Source of the DNA: Pseudotabrizicola sp.
GTDB lineage: Bacteria > Pseudomonadota > Alphaproteobacteria > Rhodobacterales > Rhodobacteraceae
Direction: 5' to 3'
NCBI RefSeq assembly: GCF_030656345.1
Contig: NZ_JAUSNR010000015.1
Coordinates: forward strand, 310,001 to 374,000
DNA length: 64,000 nt
This document shows, in pieces, positions 36,322 to 45,868 of this stretch (its first letter is position 1; each line of letters opens with the position of its first letter). A model generated the notes under the pieces. That model did no database searches. It had not been told where the DNA came from and was given only the letters and a program-made list of their open reading frames with translations. The position numbers and the translations under genes were made by a program.

Positions 36322-37407
36322 ATGCTGCCGTTTCTGCTGCGCCGGGTCGGCGTGATGATTCTGACTGCGCTGACGCTCAGTTTCATCGTGTTCTGCCTGA
36401 CCAACCTTGCCCCCAATCTGGAAAAGCTGGCCCGCACCGAAGGGTCGGTCCGCATGTCGGATGAGGCGGTGGACTCGTGGATCGTGAACAACGGCCACGG
36501 CGGGTTGATGATCACCCGCTACGGCCAATGGCTGGGCGTGGTGCCGGGCTGGACCCGCACCGATGCCGCAGGCGTCACCCGCGGCCGCTGCATCACCCGC
36601 TTTGTCACCGCCGAAGAGGCCCCGCGCTTTTGCGGCATCCTGCAGGGCGACTGGGGCACCTCGACCGTGTTCCGCGAGCCGGTGAGCAAAACCATCTCCG
36701 ACAAGCTGGCCTCCACCGGCTGGCTGATGCTCTGGGTGATGCTGGTGATGGTGCCGGTGTCGCTGATCATCGGTGTCTTGTCAGGCATGCGCGAGGGCAG
36801 CCGGACCGACCGGGTGCTGTCCACCTTTGCCATCGCCACCACCGCCACGCCGGAATATGTGTCCGGCGTCATTCTGGTGGTGATCTTCGCCTCGGCCACC
36901 ACCGGCATCTCGCCGATCCTGGCCGAATGGGGCTGGATCAGCGGGCGCACGCTGTTTCTGGGCACCGCCACATCGGCCATCGACAAGATCACCTTCTGGA
37001 ACTTCGCCCTGCCGGTGATGACCATCGCCCTGTACGGCATCGGCTACATCGCCCGGATGACGCGGGCGAGCATGACCGAGGTGATGACCCAGCAATACAT
37101 CCGCACCGCGCGGCTGAAAGGCGTGGCCTTCCATCAGGTGATCCTGAAACACGCGCTGCGCAACGCGTTGATCGCGCCCTTCACGGTGATCATGCTGCAG
37201 TTTCCATGGCTGCTGAACGGCGTCGTCATCGTGGAGACGCTGTTCAACTACAAAGGCTTCGGCTGGACACTGGTGCAAGCTGCCGGCAACAACGACATCC
37301 AGCTCTTGCTGGCCTGTTCGGTGGTGGCGGTGTTTGTCGTGCTGGTCACCCAGCTGATCTCTGACGTCGGCTATGTCTTCCTGAATCCCCGCATCCGGCT
37401 GAGCTGA
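36322..37407 (+). CDS. ABC transporter permease, DppB type
   Basis: First permease of the peptide-type importer, 361 residues. An N-terminal membrane helix (RRVGVMILTALTLSFIVFCL) precedes an unusually long periplasmic loop (about 30-125) with two Cys, then five membrane helices. The coupling-helix EAA-like segment is seen as YIRTARLKGVAFHQVILKHALRNALI. The loop makes it longer than the typical DppB of about 310-340 residues. An AAGGA-rich ribosome binding site lies just before the ATG at 36322. It starts 104 bases after the binding protein and 12 bases before the second permease. Confidence 0.9.
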   Translation: MLPFLLRRVGVMILTALTLSFIVFCLTNLAPNLEKLARTEGSVRMSDEAVDSWIVNNGHGGLMITRYGQWLGVVPGWTRTDAAGVTRGRCITRFVTAEEAPRFCGILQGDWGTSTVFREPVSKTISDKLASTGWLMLWVMLVMVPVSLIIGVLSGMREGSRTDRVLSTFAIATTATPEYVSGVILVVIFASATTGISPILAEWGWISGRTLFLGTATSAIDKITFWNFALPVMTIALYGIGYIARMTRASMTEVMTQQYIRTARLKGVAFHQVILKHALRNALIAPFTVIMLQFPWLLNGVVIVETLFNYKGFGWTLVQAAGNNDIQLLLACSVVAVFVVLVTQLISDVGYVFLNPRIRLS

Positions 37408-37419
37408 GGAATAACGCGT

Positions 37420-38571
37420 ATGGAACCCCTCTCCTGGCCGATGATCTTCGTCAAAATGGCCGTGCAGTTCTGGCCGGTCTGGGCCGCGCTGGCCGCAACC
37501 GTGGCGATGTCGCTGCAGTTCCGCCGCCGCCTTGGCCTCTATGGCAAGCTGTTTGATTCAAACGTCGGGATCGCCGGTTTCATCATCGTGATGTTCTGGG
37601 TGTTCACGGCGATTTTCGCCGACATGATCATCACCTTCAACCCGATCGGCCAGCTCTCGGGGCTCAAGAACGCCCTGCCCGGCACGCCGCTGCCCGATAC
37701 CGACCAGTGGTACCTGCTGGGCGGCGATCATCTGGCGCGCGATGTGTTCTCCCGCATGGTGATGGGCGCGCGCCGGGTGCTGACCATCGCGCCCGCGGCC
37801 ACCGTCATCGCCTTCATGGTTGGCATCACCCTTGGCCTGCCCGCCGGATATTTCGGCGGCAGGCTCGATACCGGCCTCAGCTTCATCGCCAATCTGGTCC
37901 TCGCTTTCCCGGTGATCTTACTGTTCTACCTGCTGGTCACGCCGGAAATCCGCTCGACCGGCGTGCCGATTGCGCTGGCCGCCGTGCTGTTCCTGTTCCC
38001 GGTGATCTTCGTCTCGGTGCTGCTGAACAGCCGCTATTTCACCACGCCTGCGCGCCGTAACCTCTATGTCGGTGTGGCGCTTGCCATCGGCCTCTGGGCC
38101 TATTCCGGGCTGGCCTTCAACATGGACCCCACCGGCATCTGGTCGATGGACCCGAACCTGCTGAACGTCTTCGTCTCGGTGGTTTTCGTCAACGCCCCGA
38201 CCGTGTTCCGCATCGTGCGCGGCATCGTGATGGACCTCAAATCGCGCGATTACGTCGCCGCGGGCCAGACCCGGGGCGAAGGTGCCTGGTACATCATGCT
38301 GTGGGAGATCCTGCCCAATGCGCGCGGGCCGCTGATCGTCGATTTCTGCCTGCGGATCGGCTACACCACCATCCTTCTGGGCACGCTGGGCTTTTTCGGC
38401 CTTGGCGTCTCGCCTGAATCCCCCGACTGGGGCAGCACCATCGACGATGGCCGCCGCCTGCTGTCGATCTACCCCCACCCCGCCGTCGTCCCCGCACTGG
38501 CCCTGATGAGCCTCGTCCTCGGCCTCAACCTCCTCGCCGACGGGTTGCGCGAAGAATCCATGCGCGACTGA
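37420..38571 (+). CDS. ABC transporter permease, DppC type
   Basis: Second permease, 383 residues, longer than the usual DppC (about 300). A first hydrophobic segment (about 12-30) and the standard N-terminal helix (IAGFIIVMFWVFTAIFADMI) are followed by GGDHLARDVFSRMVMGARRVL, the conserved cytoplasmic entry. An additional hydrophobic stretch with a loop (about 190-250) precedes the EAA segment VAAGQTRGEGAWYIMLWEILPNARGPLIVDF. The C-terminal WGSTIDDGRRLLSIYPHPAVVPALAL is typical. It pairs with the upstream permease to form the transmembrane channel. Confidence 0.9.
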   Translation: MEPLSWPMIFVKMAVQFWPVWAALAATVAMSLQFRRRLGLYGKLFDSNVGIAGFIIVMFWVFTAIFADMIITFNPIGQLSGLKNALPGTPLPDTDQWYLLGGDHLARDVFSRMVMGARRVLTIAPAATVIAFMVGITLGLPAGYFGGRLDTGLSFIANLVLAFPVILLFYLLVTPEIRSTGVPIALAAVLFLFPVIFVSVLLNSRYFTTPARRNLYVGVALAIGLWAYSGLAFNMDPTGIWSMDPNLLNVFVSVVFVNAPTVFRIVRGIVMDLKSRDYVAAGQTRGEGAWYIMLWEILPNARGPLIVDFCLRIGYTTILLGTLGFFGLGVSPESPDWGSTIDDGRRLLSIYPHPAVVPALALMSLVLGLNLLADGLREESMRD

Positions 38572-38575
38572 TCAT

Positions 38576-38619
38576 TATCTGTTCATAAATATCCCGGGGG
38601 TCCGGGGGTTGGCCCCCGG
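38576..38619. repeat. Intergenic repeat element plus hairpin, copy e
   Basis: TATCTGTTCATAAATATCC (38576-38594) is followed by CGGGGGTCC and a perfect hairpin CCGGGGG-TTGG-CCCCCGG (38602-38619). It lies inside the transporter operon, between the second permease and the ATPase gene. The hairpin could lower or protect part of the transcript and so set subunit ratios. Confidence 0.65.
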
Positions 38620-38646
38620 TCCCGCAGTTCGACAAAGGAACAACCG

Positions 38647-40728
38647 ATGACCGACTGGGACCCGTCCAAACCCATCCTCGAAATCGAGAACCTCTCGATT
38701 TCCTTCTTCACCCGTCTGCGCGAAATCCCTGCGGTGATGGATTTTTCCTGCACCGTTATGCCGGGCGAATCGATGGGGCTGGTGGGCGAATCCGGTTGTG
38801 GCAAATCCACCGTGGCGCTTGCCGTCATGCGCGATCTTGGCAAGAACGGCCGCATCGTTTCAGGCTCCATCAAGTTCAAGGGCCGCGATCTGACCCATAT
38901 GACCGAGGAAGAGTTGCGCCACATCCGTGGCTCGGAAATTGCGATGATCTATCAGGAACCGATGGCCAGCCTGAACCCCGCGATGCGGGTGGGCGATCAG
39001 CTGGCCGAGGTGCCGATGATTCATCAGGGCATGAACCGGGCCGACGCCTTGCACCTCGCCCGCCAGATCATCGCCGATGTCCGCCTGCCCGACCCCGACC
39101 GCATCTTGCGCGCCTATCCGCACCAGCTGTCGGGCGGTCAGCAGCAGCGCATCGTCATCGCCATGGCGCTGATGGCCAAGCCGGCGCTGCTGATCCTGGA
39201 CGAACCCACCACCGCGCTGGATGTGACGGTCGAGGCGGGAATCGTCGATCTGGTCAAGGATCTGGGCACGAAATACGGCACCTCGATGCTGTTCATCAGC
39301 CACAACCTTGGCCTGATCCTTGATGTCTGCGACCGGCTGTGCGTGATGTATTCCGGTGAGGCGGTAGAGACCGGCAATGTGATCGAAGTGTTCGACAAGA
39401 TGCGCCACCCCTATACGCAGGCGCTGTTCCGCTCGATCCCGCTGCCGGGGGCGGACAAGAATTCCAGCCCGCTGATCGCCATTCCGGGCAATTTCCCGCT
39501 GCCGCATGAACGCCCCCCGGGCTGCAACTTCGGCCCGCGCTGCGACTATTTCCGCGACGGTCTGTGCAACGCGCAAGAGGTGCCGATGGACCCGGTGCCG
39601 GGCCATGACCGCCACGCCACCCGCTGCCTGCGCTGGCGCGAGATCGACTGGGACGCGCCGCCAAAGGTCGGCAAGGTGACCGAGAAGCTGCCGCGCGGGC
39701 GGCTGGTGCTGAAGATGGAGGACCTGAAGAAATATTACGCGGTGTCGGCCGGAGCCTTTGGCGGCGGTGCGGAAAAGGTGGTGAAAGCCAACGAATCCCT
39801 CAGCTTTGAGGCGCATGAGAATGAAACCCTCGCCATCGTTGGCGAATCGGGCTGCGGCAAATCCACCTTTGCCAAGGTGCTGATGGGGTTGGAGACTGCG
39901 ACCTCTGGCAGCATCATGCTGTTTGACGAAAACGTGCAGGACACACCGATTCAGGCGCGCAACACCGATACGGTGTCAAAGCTGCAGATGGTGTTCCAGA
40001 ACCCGTTCGACACGCTGAACCCCAGCATGACCGTGGGCCGCCAGATCATCCGCGCGCTGGAGATTTTCCAGAAGGGCACCTCTGACGCCGACCGGGTCGA
40101 CCGGATGCTGACGCTGCTCGACATGGTGAAACTGCCGCGCGCCTTTGCCGACCGGATGCCGCGCCAACTGTCGGGCGGGCAGAAACAACGCGTCGGCATT
40201 GCGCGGGCCTTTGCCGGCGGGGCCAAGGTGGTGGTGGCGGATGAACCCGTCAGCGCTTTGGATGTGTCGGTGCAGGCGGCAGTGACCGACCTGTTGATGG
40301 ATATTCAGCGCGAGAACCACACCACGTTGTTGTTCATCAGCCACGATCTGTCGATCGTGCGCTATCTGTCAGACCGGGTTATGGTGATGTACCTTGGCCA
40401 TGTGGTGGAACTCGGCACCACCGATCAGGTTTTCGCCCCGCCATATCACCCCTATACCGAGGCGCTGCTCTCAGCTGTGCCCATCGCCGACACCCGCGTG
40501 AAAAAGCGCCGGATCGTGCTGGAGGGCGATATTCCATCGGCCATGAACCCACCCCCCGGCTGCCCGTTCCAGACCCGCTGCCGCTGGAAATCGCAAGTGC
40601 CCGGCAATCTGTGCGACACGGTGCTGCCCCCCGTACAGGTGCTGGCGGGCGGGCATCAGATCAAGTGCCATCTGTCGGAAGCGCAATTTGCAGAGATGGA
40701 GCCGGTGATCACGATTGCCGCCGAATAG
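38647..40728 (+). CDS. Fused double ABC ATPase of peptide-type importer (DppD-DppF)
   Basis: 693-residue protein with two complete nucleotide-binding domains in tandem. The first has Walker A GESGCGKST (47-55), signature LSGGQ (161-165) and Walker B LLILDEP. The second has Walker A GESGCGKST (399-407), signature LSGGQ (508-512) and Walker B VVVADEP. Each half ends in an oligopeptide-type C-terminal domain with four Cys: C293, C299, C307, C327, and C639, C645, C656, C674. Comparable domains in Opp/Dpp ATPases bind an iron-sulfur cluster. It powers the permeases encoded just upstream. Confidence 0.93.
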   Translation: MTDWDPSKPILEIENLSISFFTRLREIPAVMDFSCTVMPGESMGLVGESGCGKSTVALAVMRDLGKNGRIVSGSIKFKGRDLTHMTEEELRHIRGSEIAMIYQEPMASLNPAMRVGDQLAEVPMIHQGMNRADALHLARQIIADVRLPDPDRILRAYPHQLSGGQQQRIVIAMALMAKPALLILDEPTTALDVTVEAGIVDLVKDLGTKYGTSMLFISHNLGLILDVCDRLCVMYSGEAVETGNVIEVFDKMRHPYTQALFRSIPLPGADKNSSPLIAIPGNFPLPHERPPGCNFGPRCDYFRDGLCNAQEVPMDPVPGHDRHATRCLRWREIDWDAPPKVGKVTEKLPRGRLVLKMEDLKKYYAVSAGAFGGGAEKVVKANESLSFEAHENETLAIVGESGCGKSTFAKVLMGLETATSGSIMLFDENVQDTPIQARNTDTVSKLQMVFQNPFDTLNPSMTVGRQIIRALEIFQKGTSDADRVDRMLTLLDMVKLPRAFADRMPRQLSGGQKQRVGIARAFAGGAKVVVADEPVSALDVSVQAAVTDLLMDIQRENHTTLLFISHDLSIVRYLSDRVMVMYLGHVVELGTTDQVFAPPYHPYTEALLSAVPIADTRVKKRRIVLEGDIPSAMNPPPGCPFQTRCRWKSQVPGNLCDTVLPPVQVLAGGHQIKCHLSEAQFAEMEPVITIAAE

Positions 40729-40760
40729 GCGGGTGGCTGGCGTCGGAGCGCGCCGCGCGG

Positions 40761-40781
40761 GAGTATTTTTGTCAAGATGAA
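40761..40781. repeat. Intergenic repeat element, copy f
   Basis: GAGTATTTTTGTCAAGATGA is the exact reverse complement of copy d near 19848-19868. It is preceded by a GC-rich alternating stretch (GCGCGCCGCGCGG). It lies between the convergent ATPase gene and the Mth938-domain gene, a typical 3'-end location. Confidence 0.65.
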
Positions 40782-40792
40782 CGGCCGGGGCC

Positions 40793-41161
40793 TCAGCCCT
40801 TGACGCTGTGAACCGGCAACAGGGCGGCGGCGATGCGGCGGCCTTCGGACAGCAGCACGTTATAAGTGCGGCAGGCGGCGGGGGAGTTCATCACCTCAAC
40901 CCCGATGCCCGATGCCTCCAGCAGGGTGCGGAAACCGGCGGGCGGATGCGCGATTTCGGCGCCGGTGCCGACGAACAGCACGTCGATGCGCCCGGCCAGT
41001 GACAAGGGCGTTTCGGTGTCGTCAAACCCGCCCCACAGCCCGGCATCCCACGGCGTGATCAGGCAGGCCCCGCGCAGCACATGGCCATCCACACGGAAGA
41101 ATCCCGGGCCGTAGCCGTCGATGGCTTTTGCCGTGCCATAGCTGATCTCTGTCAGGCGCAT
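40793..41161 (-). CDS. Mth938-like domain protein
   Basis: Small 122-residue protein of the Mth938/NDUFAF3-like (DUF498) family. It has the usual YGPGFFRVDG, LFVGTGAEIAHPP and SPAACRTYNVLLSEGRRIAAALLPV segments; the last is the family's most conserved stretch. Eukaryotic relatives help assemble respiratory complex I, and bacterial members are often encoded beside secDF, as here. It starts 4 bases after secF ends and is the last gene of the yajC-secD-secF unit. Whether it acts in protein export or respiratory assembly is unknown. Confidence 0.88.
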   Translation of the reverse strand: MRLTEISYGTAKAIDGYGPGFFRVDGHVLRGACLITPWDAGLWGGFDDTETPLSLAGRIDVLFVGTGAEIAHPPAGFRTLLEASGIGVEVMNSPAACRTYNVLLSEGRRIAAALLPVHSVKG

Positions 41162-41165
41162 CGGA

Positions 41166-42140
41166 TCACGCGTCGATATTGGCGTATTCGTCGGGGGTGC
41201 CGTTCTTCTTCGGCTTGTCGGTCCGGTCCAGCCCGATCATCAGCACCAGATTTTTGGCGACATAGACCGAGGAATAGGTGCCGATGACGATGCCAAACGT
41301 GATGGCGAACACAAAACCGCGGATCACATCGCCGCCAAAGATCAGCATCGCGATCAGCGCCACCAGCGTGGTGCCGGTGGTCATCAAGGTGCGCGACAGG
41401 GTTTCATTGGCCGACAGGTTCATCACCTCGCGCAGGGGCATGGTTTTGTACTTGATCAGGTTTTCCCGCAACCGGTCAAAGATCACCACGGTGTCGTTGA
41501 TCGAATAGCCGAGGATGGTCAGCAGGGCCGCCACGATGGCCAGATCGAACTTGATCTGGAACAGCGCGAACACCCCGATGGTGATGATGATGTCATGCAC
41601 CAGGGCCGCCACCGCGCCCACCGCATATTGCCATTCGAAGCGCAGCCAGATGTAGACCAGAATCGCCCCCGACGCGCCGATCACCGCCAGAATGGCGCTG
41701 AGGATCAGCTCACCCGAGACCTTGGGCCCCACCGATTCCACCGATGGAAAGGTGATCGACGGGTCCACCGTCTGCAGCGCGGCTTCAACGGCCAGGATGG
41801 TTTCGGGCGTCACCGCCTCGGACCCGTCCTGTGCGGCGATGCGGACCTGGGCCACGAACTGGTCGGCGGCAAAGGTCGGGTCGAACACCTCGGTGATCGC
41901 AGCATCGCCCTGCTCCAGCCCCGCCATCGCCGCGCGGTAAGCGGCGACATCGACCGGCTGGTTGCTTTCGGTGCGGATCGTGGTGCCGCCCTGAAAATCG
42001 ATGCCGAAGTTCAGTCCCATCACCGCCCACAACGTCAGTGCCACCACCATCATCACGGCGGAGATGGCCAGCGTCACGCGCTGATAGGCAAAGAAGTTGA
42101 TATTGGTGTGTTCGGGCGCAAGCCGCAGACGAAAAGCCAT
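41166..42140 (-). CDS. secF: Protein translocase subunit SecF
   Basis: Membrane partner of SecD that uses the proton gradient to pull exported proteins through SecYEG. The 324 residues have six membrane segments. Hallmarks are the LNFGIDFQGGT segment after helix 1, the periplasmic P-like domain (about 60-130), and the C-terminal half with GYSINDTVVIFDRLREN, the conserved loop between helices 4 and 5. A GGGAGAAG ribosome binding site precedes the ATG. It lies 11 bases downstream of secD. Confidence 0.96.
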   Translation of the reverse strand: MAFRLRLAPEHTNINFFAYQRVTLAISAVMMVVALTLWAVMGLNFGIDFQGGTTIRTESNQPVDVAAYRAAMAGLEQGDAAITEVFDPTFAADQFVAQVRIAAQDGSEAVTPETILAVEAALQTVDPSITFPSVESVGPKVSGELILSAILAVIGASGAILVYIWLRFEWQYAVGAVAALVHDIIITIGVFALFQIKFDLAIVAALLTILGYSINDTVVIFDRLRENLIKYKTMPLREVMNLSANETLSRTLMTTGTTLVALIAMLIFGGDVIRGFVFAITFGIVIGTYSSVYVAKNLVLMIGLDRTDKPKKNGTPDEYANIDA

Positions 42141-42151
42141 GATCTTCTCCC

Positions 42152-43819
42152 TTACACGATGATGGACTTGGGCCGGCGCCAGCCGATCCAGATTTCGACC
42201 AGCACCCGCGTCACGAACAACGCGGTGAAGACCGAGGTGATGATGCCGATGCCAAGCGTGATGGCAAAGCCGCGTACCGGACCGGAGCCTACGGCAAACA
42301 GCACGGTTGCGGTGATGAAGGTGGTGATGTTGGCGTCGATGATTGCTGACATCGCCTTTTCATAACCAAGCTGGATTGCACGTGCCGGGTTCTTGGCATT
42401 GCGCAACTCCTCACGAATCCGCTCGAACACCAGCACATTGGCGTCCACCGCCATGCCGATGGTCAGCACGATGCCGGCAATGCCGGGCAGCGTCAGCGTG
42501 CCACCGATGGTGGACAGCGCGCCGAACAGCAGCGCCACGTTGATGCCAAGCGCCACGGTGGCAAAGGTGCCGAACAGCCCGTAACAGGCGATCATGAAGA
42601 ACACGACCGCCCCCATCGCGATCAGCGCCGCGGTCTGGCCGGCATCGATGCTGTCCTGTCCCAGTTCGGGGCCGATGGTGCGTTCTTCCAGAAACGTCAG
42701 CTCGGCCGGCAAGGCCCCGGCGCGCAGCAAGATCGCCAGTTCGGTGCTTTCCTCGACCGAGAAAGACCCGGTGATGATGCCCGACCCACCGGCAATATGG
42801 CTCTGGATCACCGGGGCAGAGATCACCTCGTCATCGAGTACGATGGCGAAGGGCGCGCCGATATTGGCCGCCGTATAATCGCCGAACTTGCGCGCGCCCT
42901 GCGGGTTGAAGCGGAAGTTCACGGCGGGGCGGTTGTTCTGGTCAAAGGCGGGCTGGGCATCGACCAGCTCTTCGCCCGTTACCACCGGGGATTCCTCGAT
43001 GATGTAGTAGGTGCCGGGCTCGTTCATCGACGGCAACAGCAGGTTGCGCGGGCCGGGGCTGGCCCCGGCCTCAGAGGTGCGCCCGATCACCGGGTTGAAG
43101 GTCAGTTTCGCGGTGGTGCCGATCAGCGATTTCAGCTCGGCGGCTGACCCGATGCCGGGCACCTGAATCAGGATGCGGTCCGCGCCCTGCCGCTGGATCG
43201 TGGGTTCGCGCGTGCCAACCTCATCCACCCGGCGGCGCACGATCTCAAGGCTTTGCTGGATGGTGCGGTCGTCGGTGGCGCTGCGCTCGGCCTGTGACAG
43301 CTGGATCACAATCTCCAGCCCTTCGGCGCTGACGTCGATGTCGTTCTGGCCGACGCCGGTCAGGCTGACCACCGGGGTGGCCAGCGCGCGCACGGCCTGC
43401 AGTGCGGCAGGCATGCCGGCGGGTTCAGAGATTGCCACCCGCAGGGTGCCGTCCGGGCTGGGCAGGCGGCGCACATTGCCGACCGCCACGCGCTGGTCGC
43501 GCAAACGGTCACGCACCTCGGGCCACAGCGCATCCATCCGCGATTTGTACACATCCTCGACCCTGACCTCGGCCAGGAGATGCGCGCCACCGCGCAGATC
43601 AAGCCCGAGGTTGACAAGCGAGGACGGCAGCCAGTCCGGCCACAGGTCCAAATCGGCCTGTTGTTCCGGGGTGGCGATGCCGCCTGCGGCTTCCACCGCG
43701 GCCCGCGCGTCATTGTGACGCTCGATATTGCTGTAGTTCAGGTTGGGTGCAGCCGCGACGATCCCCCATGCACAAATGACAAGGATTATCACACGCTTCC
43801 ACAGCGGCATGGCGTTCAT
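42152..43819 (-). CDS. secD: Protein translocase subunit SecD
   Basis: Larger RND-type subunit of the SecDF motor, 555 residues. One N-terminal membrane helix leads to LNLGLDLRGGAHLL, then the large periplasmic P1 domain, with six membrane segments in total. The C-terminal half carries GIVLTIGMAVDANVLVFERIREEL, which contains the Asp and Arg residues of the proton path, and DANITTFITATVLFAVG. It is preceded by yajC with a 14-base gap and followed by secF, so the three form one unit. Confidence 0.96.
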   Translation of the reverse strand: MNAMPLWKRVIILVICAWGIVAAAPNLNYSNIERHNDARAAVEAAGGIATPEQQADLDLWPDWLPSSLVNLGLDLRGGAHLLAEVRVEDVYKSRMDALWPEVRDRLRDQRVAVGNVRRLPSPDGTLRVAISEPAGMPAALQAVRALATPVVSLTGVGQNDIDVSAEGLEIVIQLSQAERSATDDRTIQQSLEIVRRRVDEVGTREPTIQRQGADRILIQVPGIGSAAELKSLIGTTAKLTFNPVIGRTSEAGASPGPRNLLLPSMNEPGTYYIIEESPVVTGEELVDAQPAFDQNNRPAVNFRFNPQGARKFGDYTAANIGAPFAIVLDDEVISAPVIQSHIAGGSGIITGSFSVEESTELAILLRAGALPAELTFLEERTIGPELGQDSIDAGQTAALIAMGAVVFFMIACYGLFGTFATVALGINVALLFGALSTIGGTLTLPGIAGIVLTIGMAVDANVLVFERIREELRNAKNPARAIQLGYEKAMSAIIDANITTFITATVLFAVGSGPVRGFAITLGIGIITSVFTALFVTRVLVEIWIGWRRPKSIIV

Positions 43820-43833
43820 CGCTGGCGTCCCCT

Positions 43834-44157
43834 TCAGGCGGCGGCTGGTTCGGTCTTGTTCATGACCGAGACGATCGTCGCCTTGACGATCTTGACCTTC
43901 ACGTTATCGGCGATTTCGACCACGATCGTGCCGTCCTCGTTCACATGGGTTACCTTGCCCACGATGCCGCCTTGCGTCAGCACCTGATCACCCCGGCGCA
44001 GCGCTTCGACCAGCGCCTTGTGCTCTTTGAGTTTTTTCTGCTGCGGCCGGATCAGCAGGAAATACATGATCCCGAAAATCAGGATCAGCGGCACAAAGCT
44101 GGTGAAAGCGGCAGCGCCGCCACCGGCGGCCTGAGCGAAGGCGGGGGTTGCAAACAT
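43834..44157 (-). CDS. yajC: Preprotein translocase subunit YajC
   Basis: Small single-pass membrane protein associated with SecDF, 107 residues. A hydrophobic span (about 22-42, PLILIFGIMYFLLIRPQQKK) is followed by a basic cytoplasmic domain with GDQVLTQGGIVGKVTHVNEDG. The start at 44157 (MFATPAFAQAAGG) was chosen over two in-frame ATGs 6 and 12 bases upstream because a GAGGAT ribosome binding site sits 5-6 bases before it. It is the first gene of the secretion unit and is divergent from serS. Confidence 0.93.
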   Translation of the reverse strand: MFATPAFAQAAGGGAAAFTSFVPLILIFGIMYFLLIRPQQKKLKEHKALVEALRRGDQVLTQGGIVGKVTHVNEDGTIVVEIADNVKVKIVKATIVSVMNKTEPAAA

Positions 44158-44379
44158 CGGCATCCTCATCACTGTCGGCGGGGAAAAGCCCCGGATTTCA
44201 TTGCCGCGCACCCTATCTGCGGGGGCGTGCGGCTGCAAGACGGGCCCGTCTGCGACCCTTGGCCTGCCATATATGCGGGGCGGGCGCAGATTGGTAGGGC
44301 CTTGGCGCAGCTTTTCGCACCCCCTTTTTCCGCGTGCCCAATTGGGGCATAAGCGGCGCAGACACAGCAAGAGGCCATC

Positions 44380-45816
44380 ATGCACGACATCAAAGCCATC
44401 CGCGAAAATCCCGCAGCCTTCGACGCCGCACTGGCCCGCCGGGGATTGTCCGCGATGTCGTCGGAGATTCTGGCGCTGGATGCGGATCGCCGTGCCAAGA
44501 TCGTGGCGGCGGAAACCGCGCAGGCCGAACAGAACCGCGCCAGCAAAGAAGTGGGCGCGGCCAAGGCCCGTGGCGATGATGCCGAATTTGAGCGCCTGCG
44601 CGCGCTGGTGGCGCAGACCAAGGCCGACATTGCCCGGCTGACCGCCGAGGCCGGAGAACAGGACGTCGCCCTGCGCGACCTGCTGATGGGCATCCCCAAC
44701 CTGCCGCTGGACGAAGTGCCGGATGGCACGGATGAGGCGGACAACGTCGAGGTGCACCGCTGGGGCACTCCGCGCGCCTTTGACTTCACGCCGAAGGAAC
44801 ACTTCGAGATTGCGGGGGCAAAGCCCGGCCTTGATTTCGCAACGGCCGCCAAACTCTCTGGCACGCGTTTTGTAGTTTTGCGCGGTGCAATGGCCCGCCT
44901 GCACCGGGCGTTGGCGCAGTTCATGCTGGACACCCACACAGAAGATCACCAGCTGCAAGAGATGTGGACGCCGGTCCTGGTCAGGGACGATGCGATGTAC
45001 GGTACCAACCAGCTGCCGAAATTCGCCGAAGACTCGTTTATCGGCGATTGGTATCTGGGACGAGCAGACCGGCTCAGAACCGCGCTTGGCTACAAAACCG
45101 AACAGGATATCCAGAAGATTGCGTCCGGCGCGCCGCTTGAGGATGTGGTGGACGACATCCTAGAACGCGCCCCGACAAAGGAAGGCTTCTGGCTGATCCC
45201 CACGTCCGAGGTCACGCTGACCAACACGGTCGCCGGGGATATTCTGGACGAAAGCGCGCTGCCGATCCGCATGACCGCCCATACCCAATGCTTCCGCTCC
45301 GAGGCCGGGTCGGCGGGCAAGGACACCTCTGGCATGCTGCGCCAGCACCAGTTTGAAAAGGTGGAGATGGTCACCATCTGCACGCCAGACACCCATCTGG
45401 CCGAACAGGACCGGATGCGCCGTTGTGCAGAAGCCATTCTGGAAAAACTGAACATCCCCTACCGCACGGTGGTGCTCTGCACCGGCGACATGGGGTTCGG
45501 CGCGCAACGCACCTTTGACCTGGAGGCGTGGCTGCCCGGCCAGAACACCTATCGCGAGATTTCCTCTGTCTCCACCTGCGGCCAGTTTCAGGGCCGCCGG
45601 ATGAACGCGCGCTACCGTGCCCCCAAAACTGAAAGCGGGGGGGGGAAACCCGATTTTGTGGCCACGCTCAACGGCTCTGGCCTCGCCGTGGGCCGCTGCC
45701 TGATCGCGGTGCTTGAAAACGGGCAACAGGCCGACGGCTCGGTCGATCTGCCAGCGGTGCTGCACCCTTACCTCGGCGGGCGCACGAAAATCACCGCCAA
45801 AGGGCAATTGGCATGA
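44380..45816 (+). CDS. serS: Seryl-tRNA synthetase
   Basis: Class II synthetase charging tRNA-Ser and tRNA-Sec. The N-terminal coiled-coil arm (about 30-100) precedes the catalytic core, with motif 2 in [20 protein letters not shown] and motif 3 in [21 protein letters not shown]. At 478 residues it is longer than the usual 420-435. The excess is mainly one segment, about residues 221-265, inserted between [10 protein letters not shown] and the conserved [11 protein letters not shown]. The frame runs through it without interruption. It is divergent from yajC with about 220 bases between. Confidence 0.94.
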   Translation: MHDIKAIRENPAAFDAALARRGLSAMSSEILALDADRRAKIVAAETAQAEQNRASKEVGAAKARGDDAEFERLRALVAQTKADIARLTAEAGEQDVALRDLLMGIPNLPLDEVPDGTDEADNVEVHRWGTPRAFDFTPKEHFEIAGAKPGLDFATAAKLSGTRFVVLRGAMARLHRALAQFMLDTHTEDHQLQEMWTPVLVRDDAMYGTNQLPKFAEDSFIGDWYLGRADRLRTALGYKTEQDIQKIASGAPLEDVVDDILERAPTKEGFWLIPTSEVTLTNTVAGDILDESALPIRMTAHTQCFRSEAGSAGKDTSGMLRQHQFEKVEMVTICTPDTHLAEQDRMRRCAEAILEKLNIPYRTVVLCTGDMGFGAQRTFDLEAWLPGQNTYREISSVSTCGQFQGRRMNARYRAPKTESGGGKPDFVATLNGSGLAVGRCLIAVLENGQQADGSVDLPAVLHPYLGGRTKITAKGQLA

Positions 45817-45868
45817 AACCAACACCGCAAGGGCGCGTTTGCCTGATGACATCACAACAAGGCCAGCC

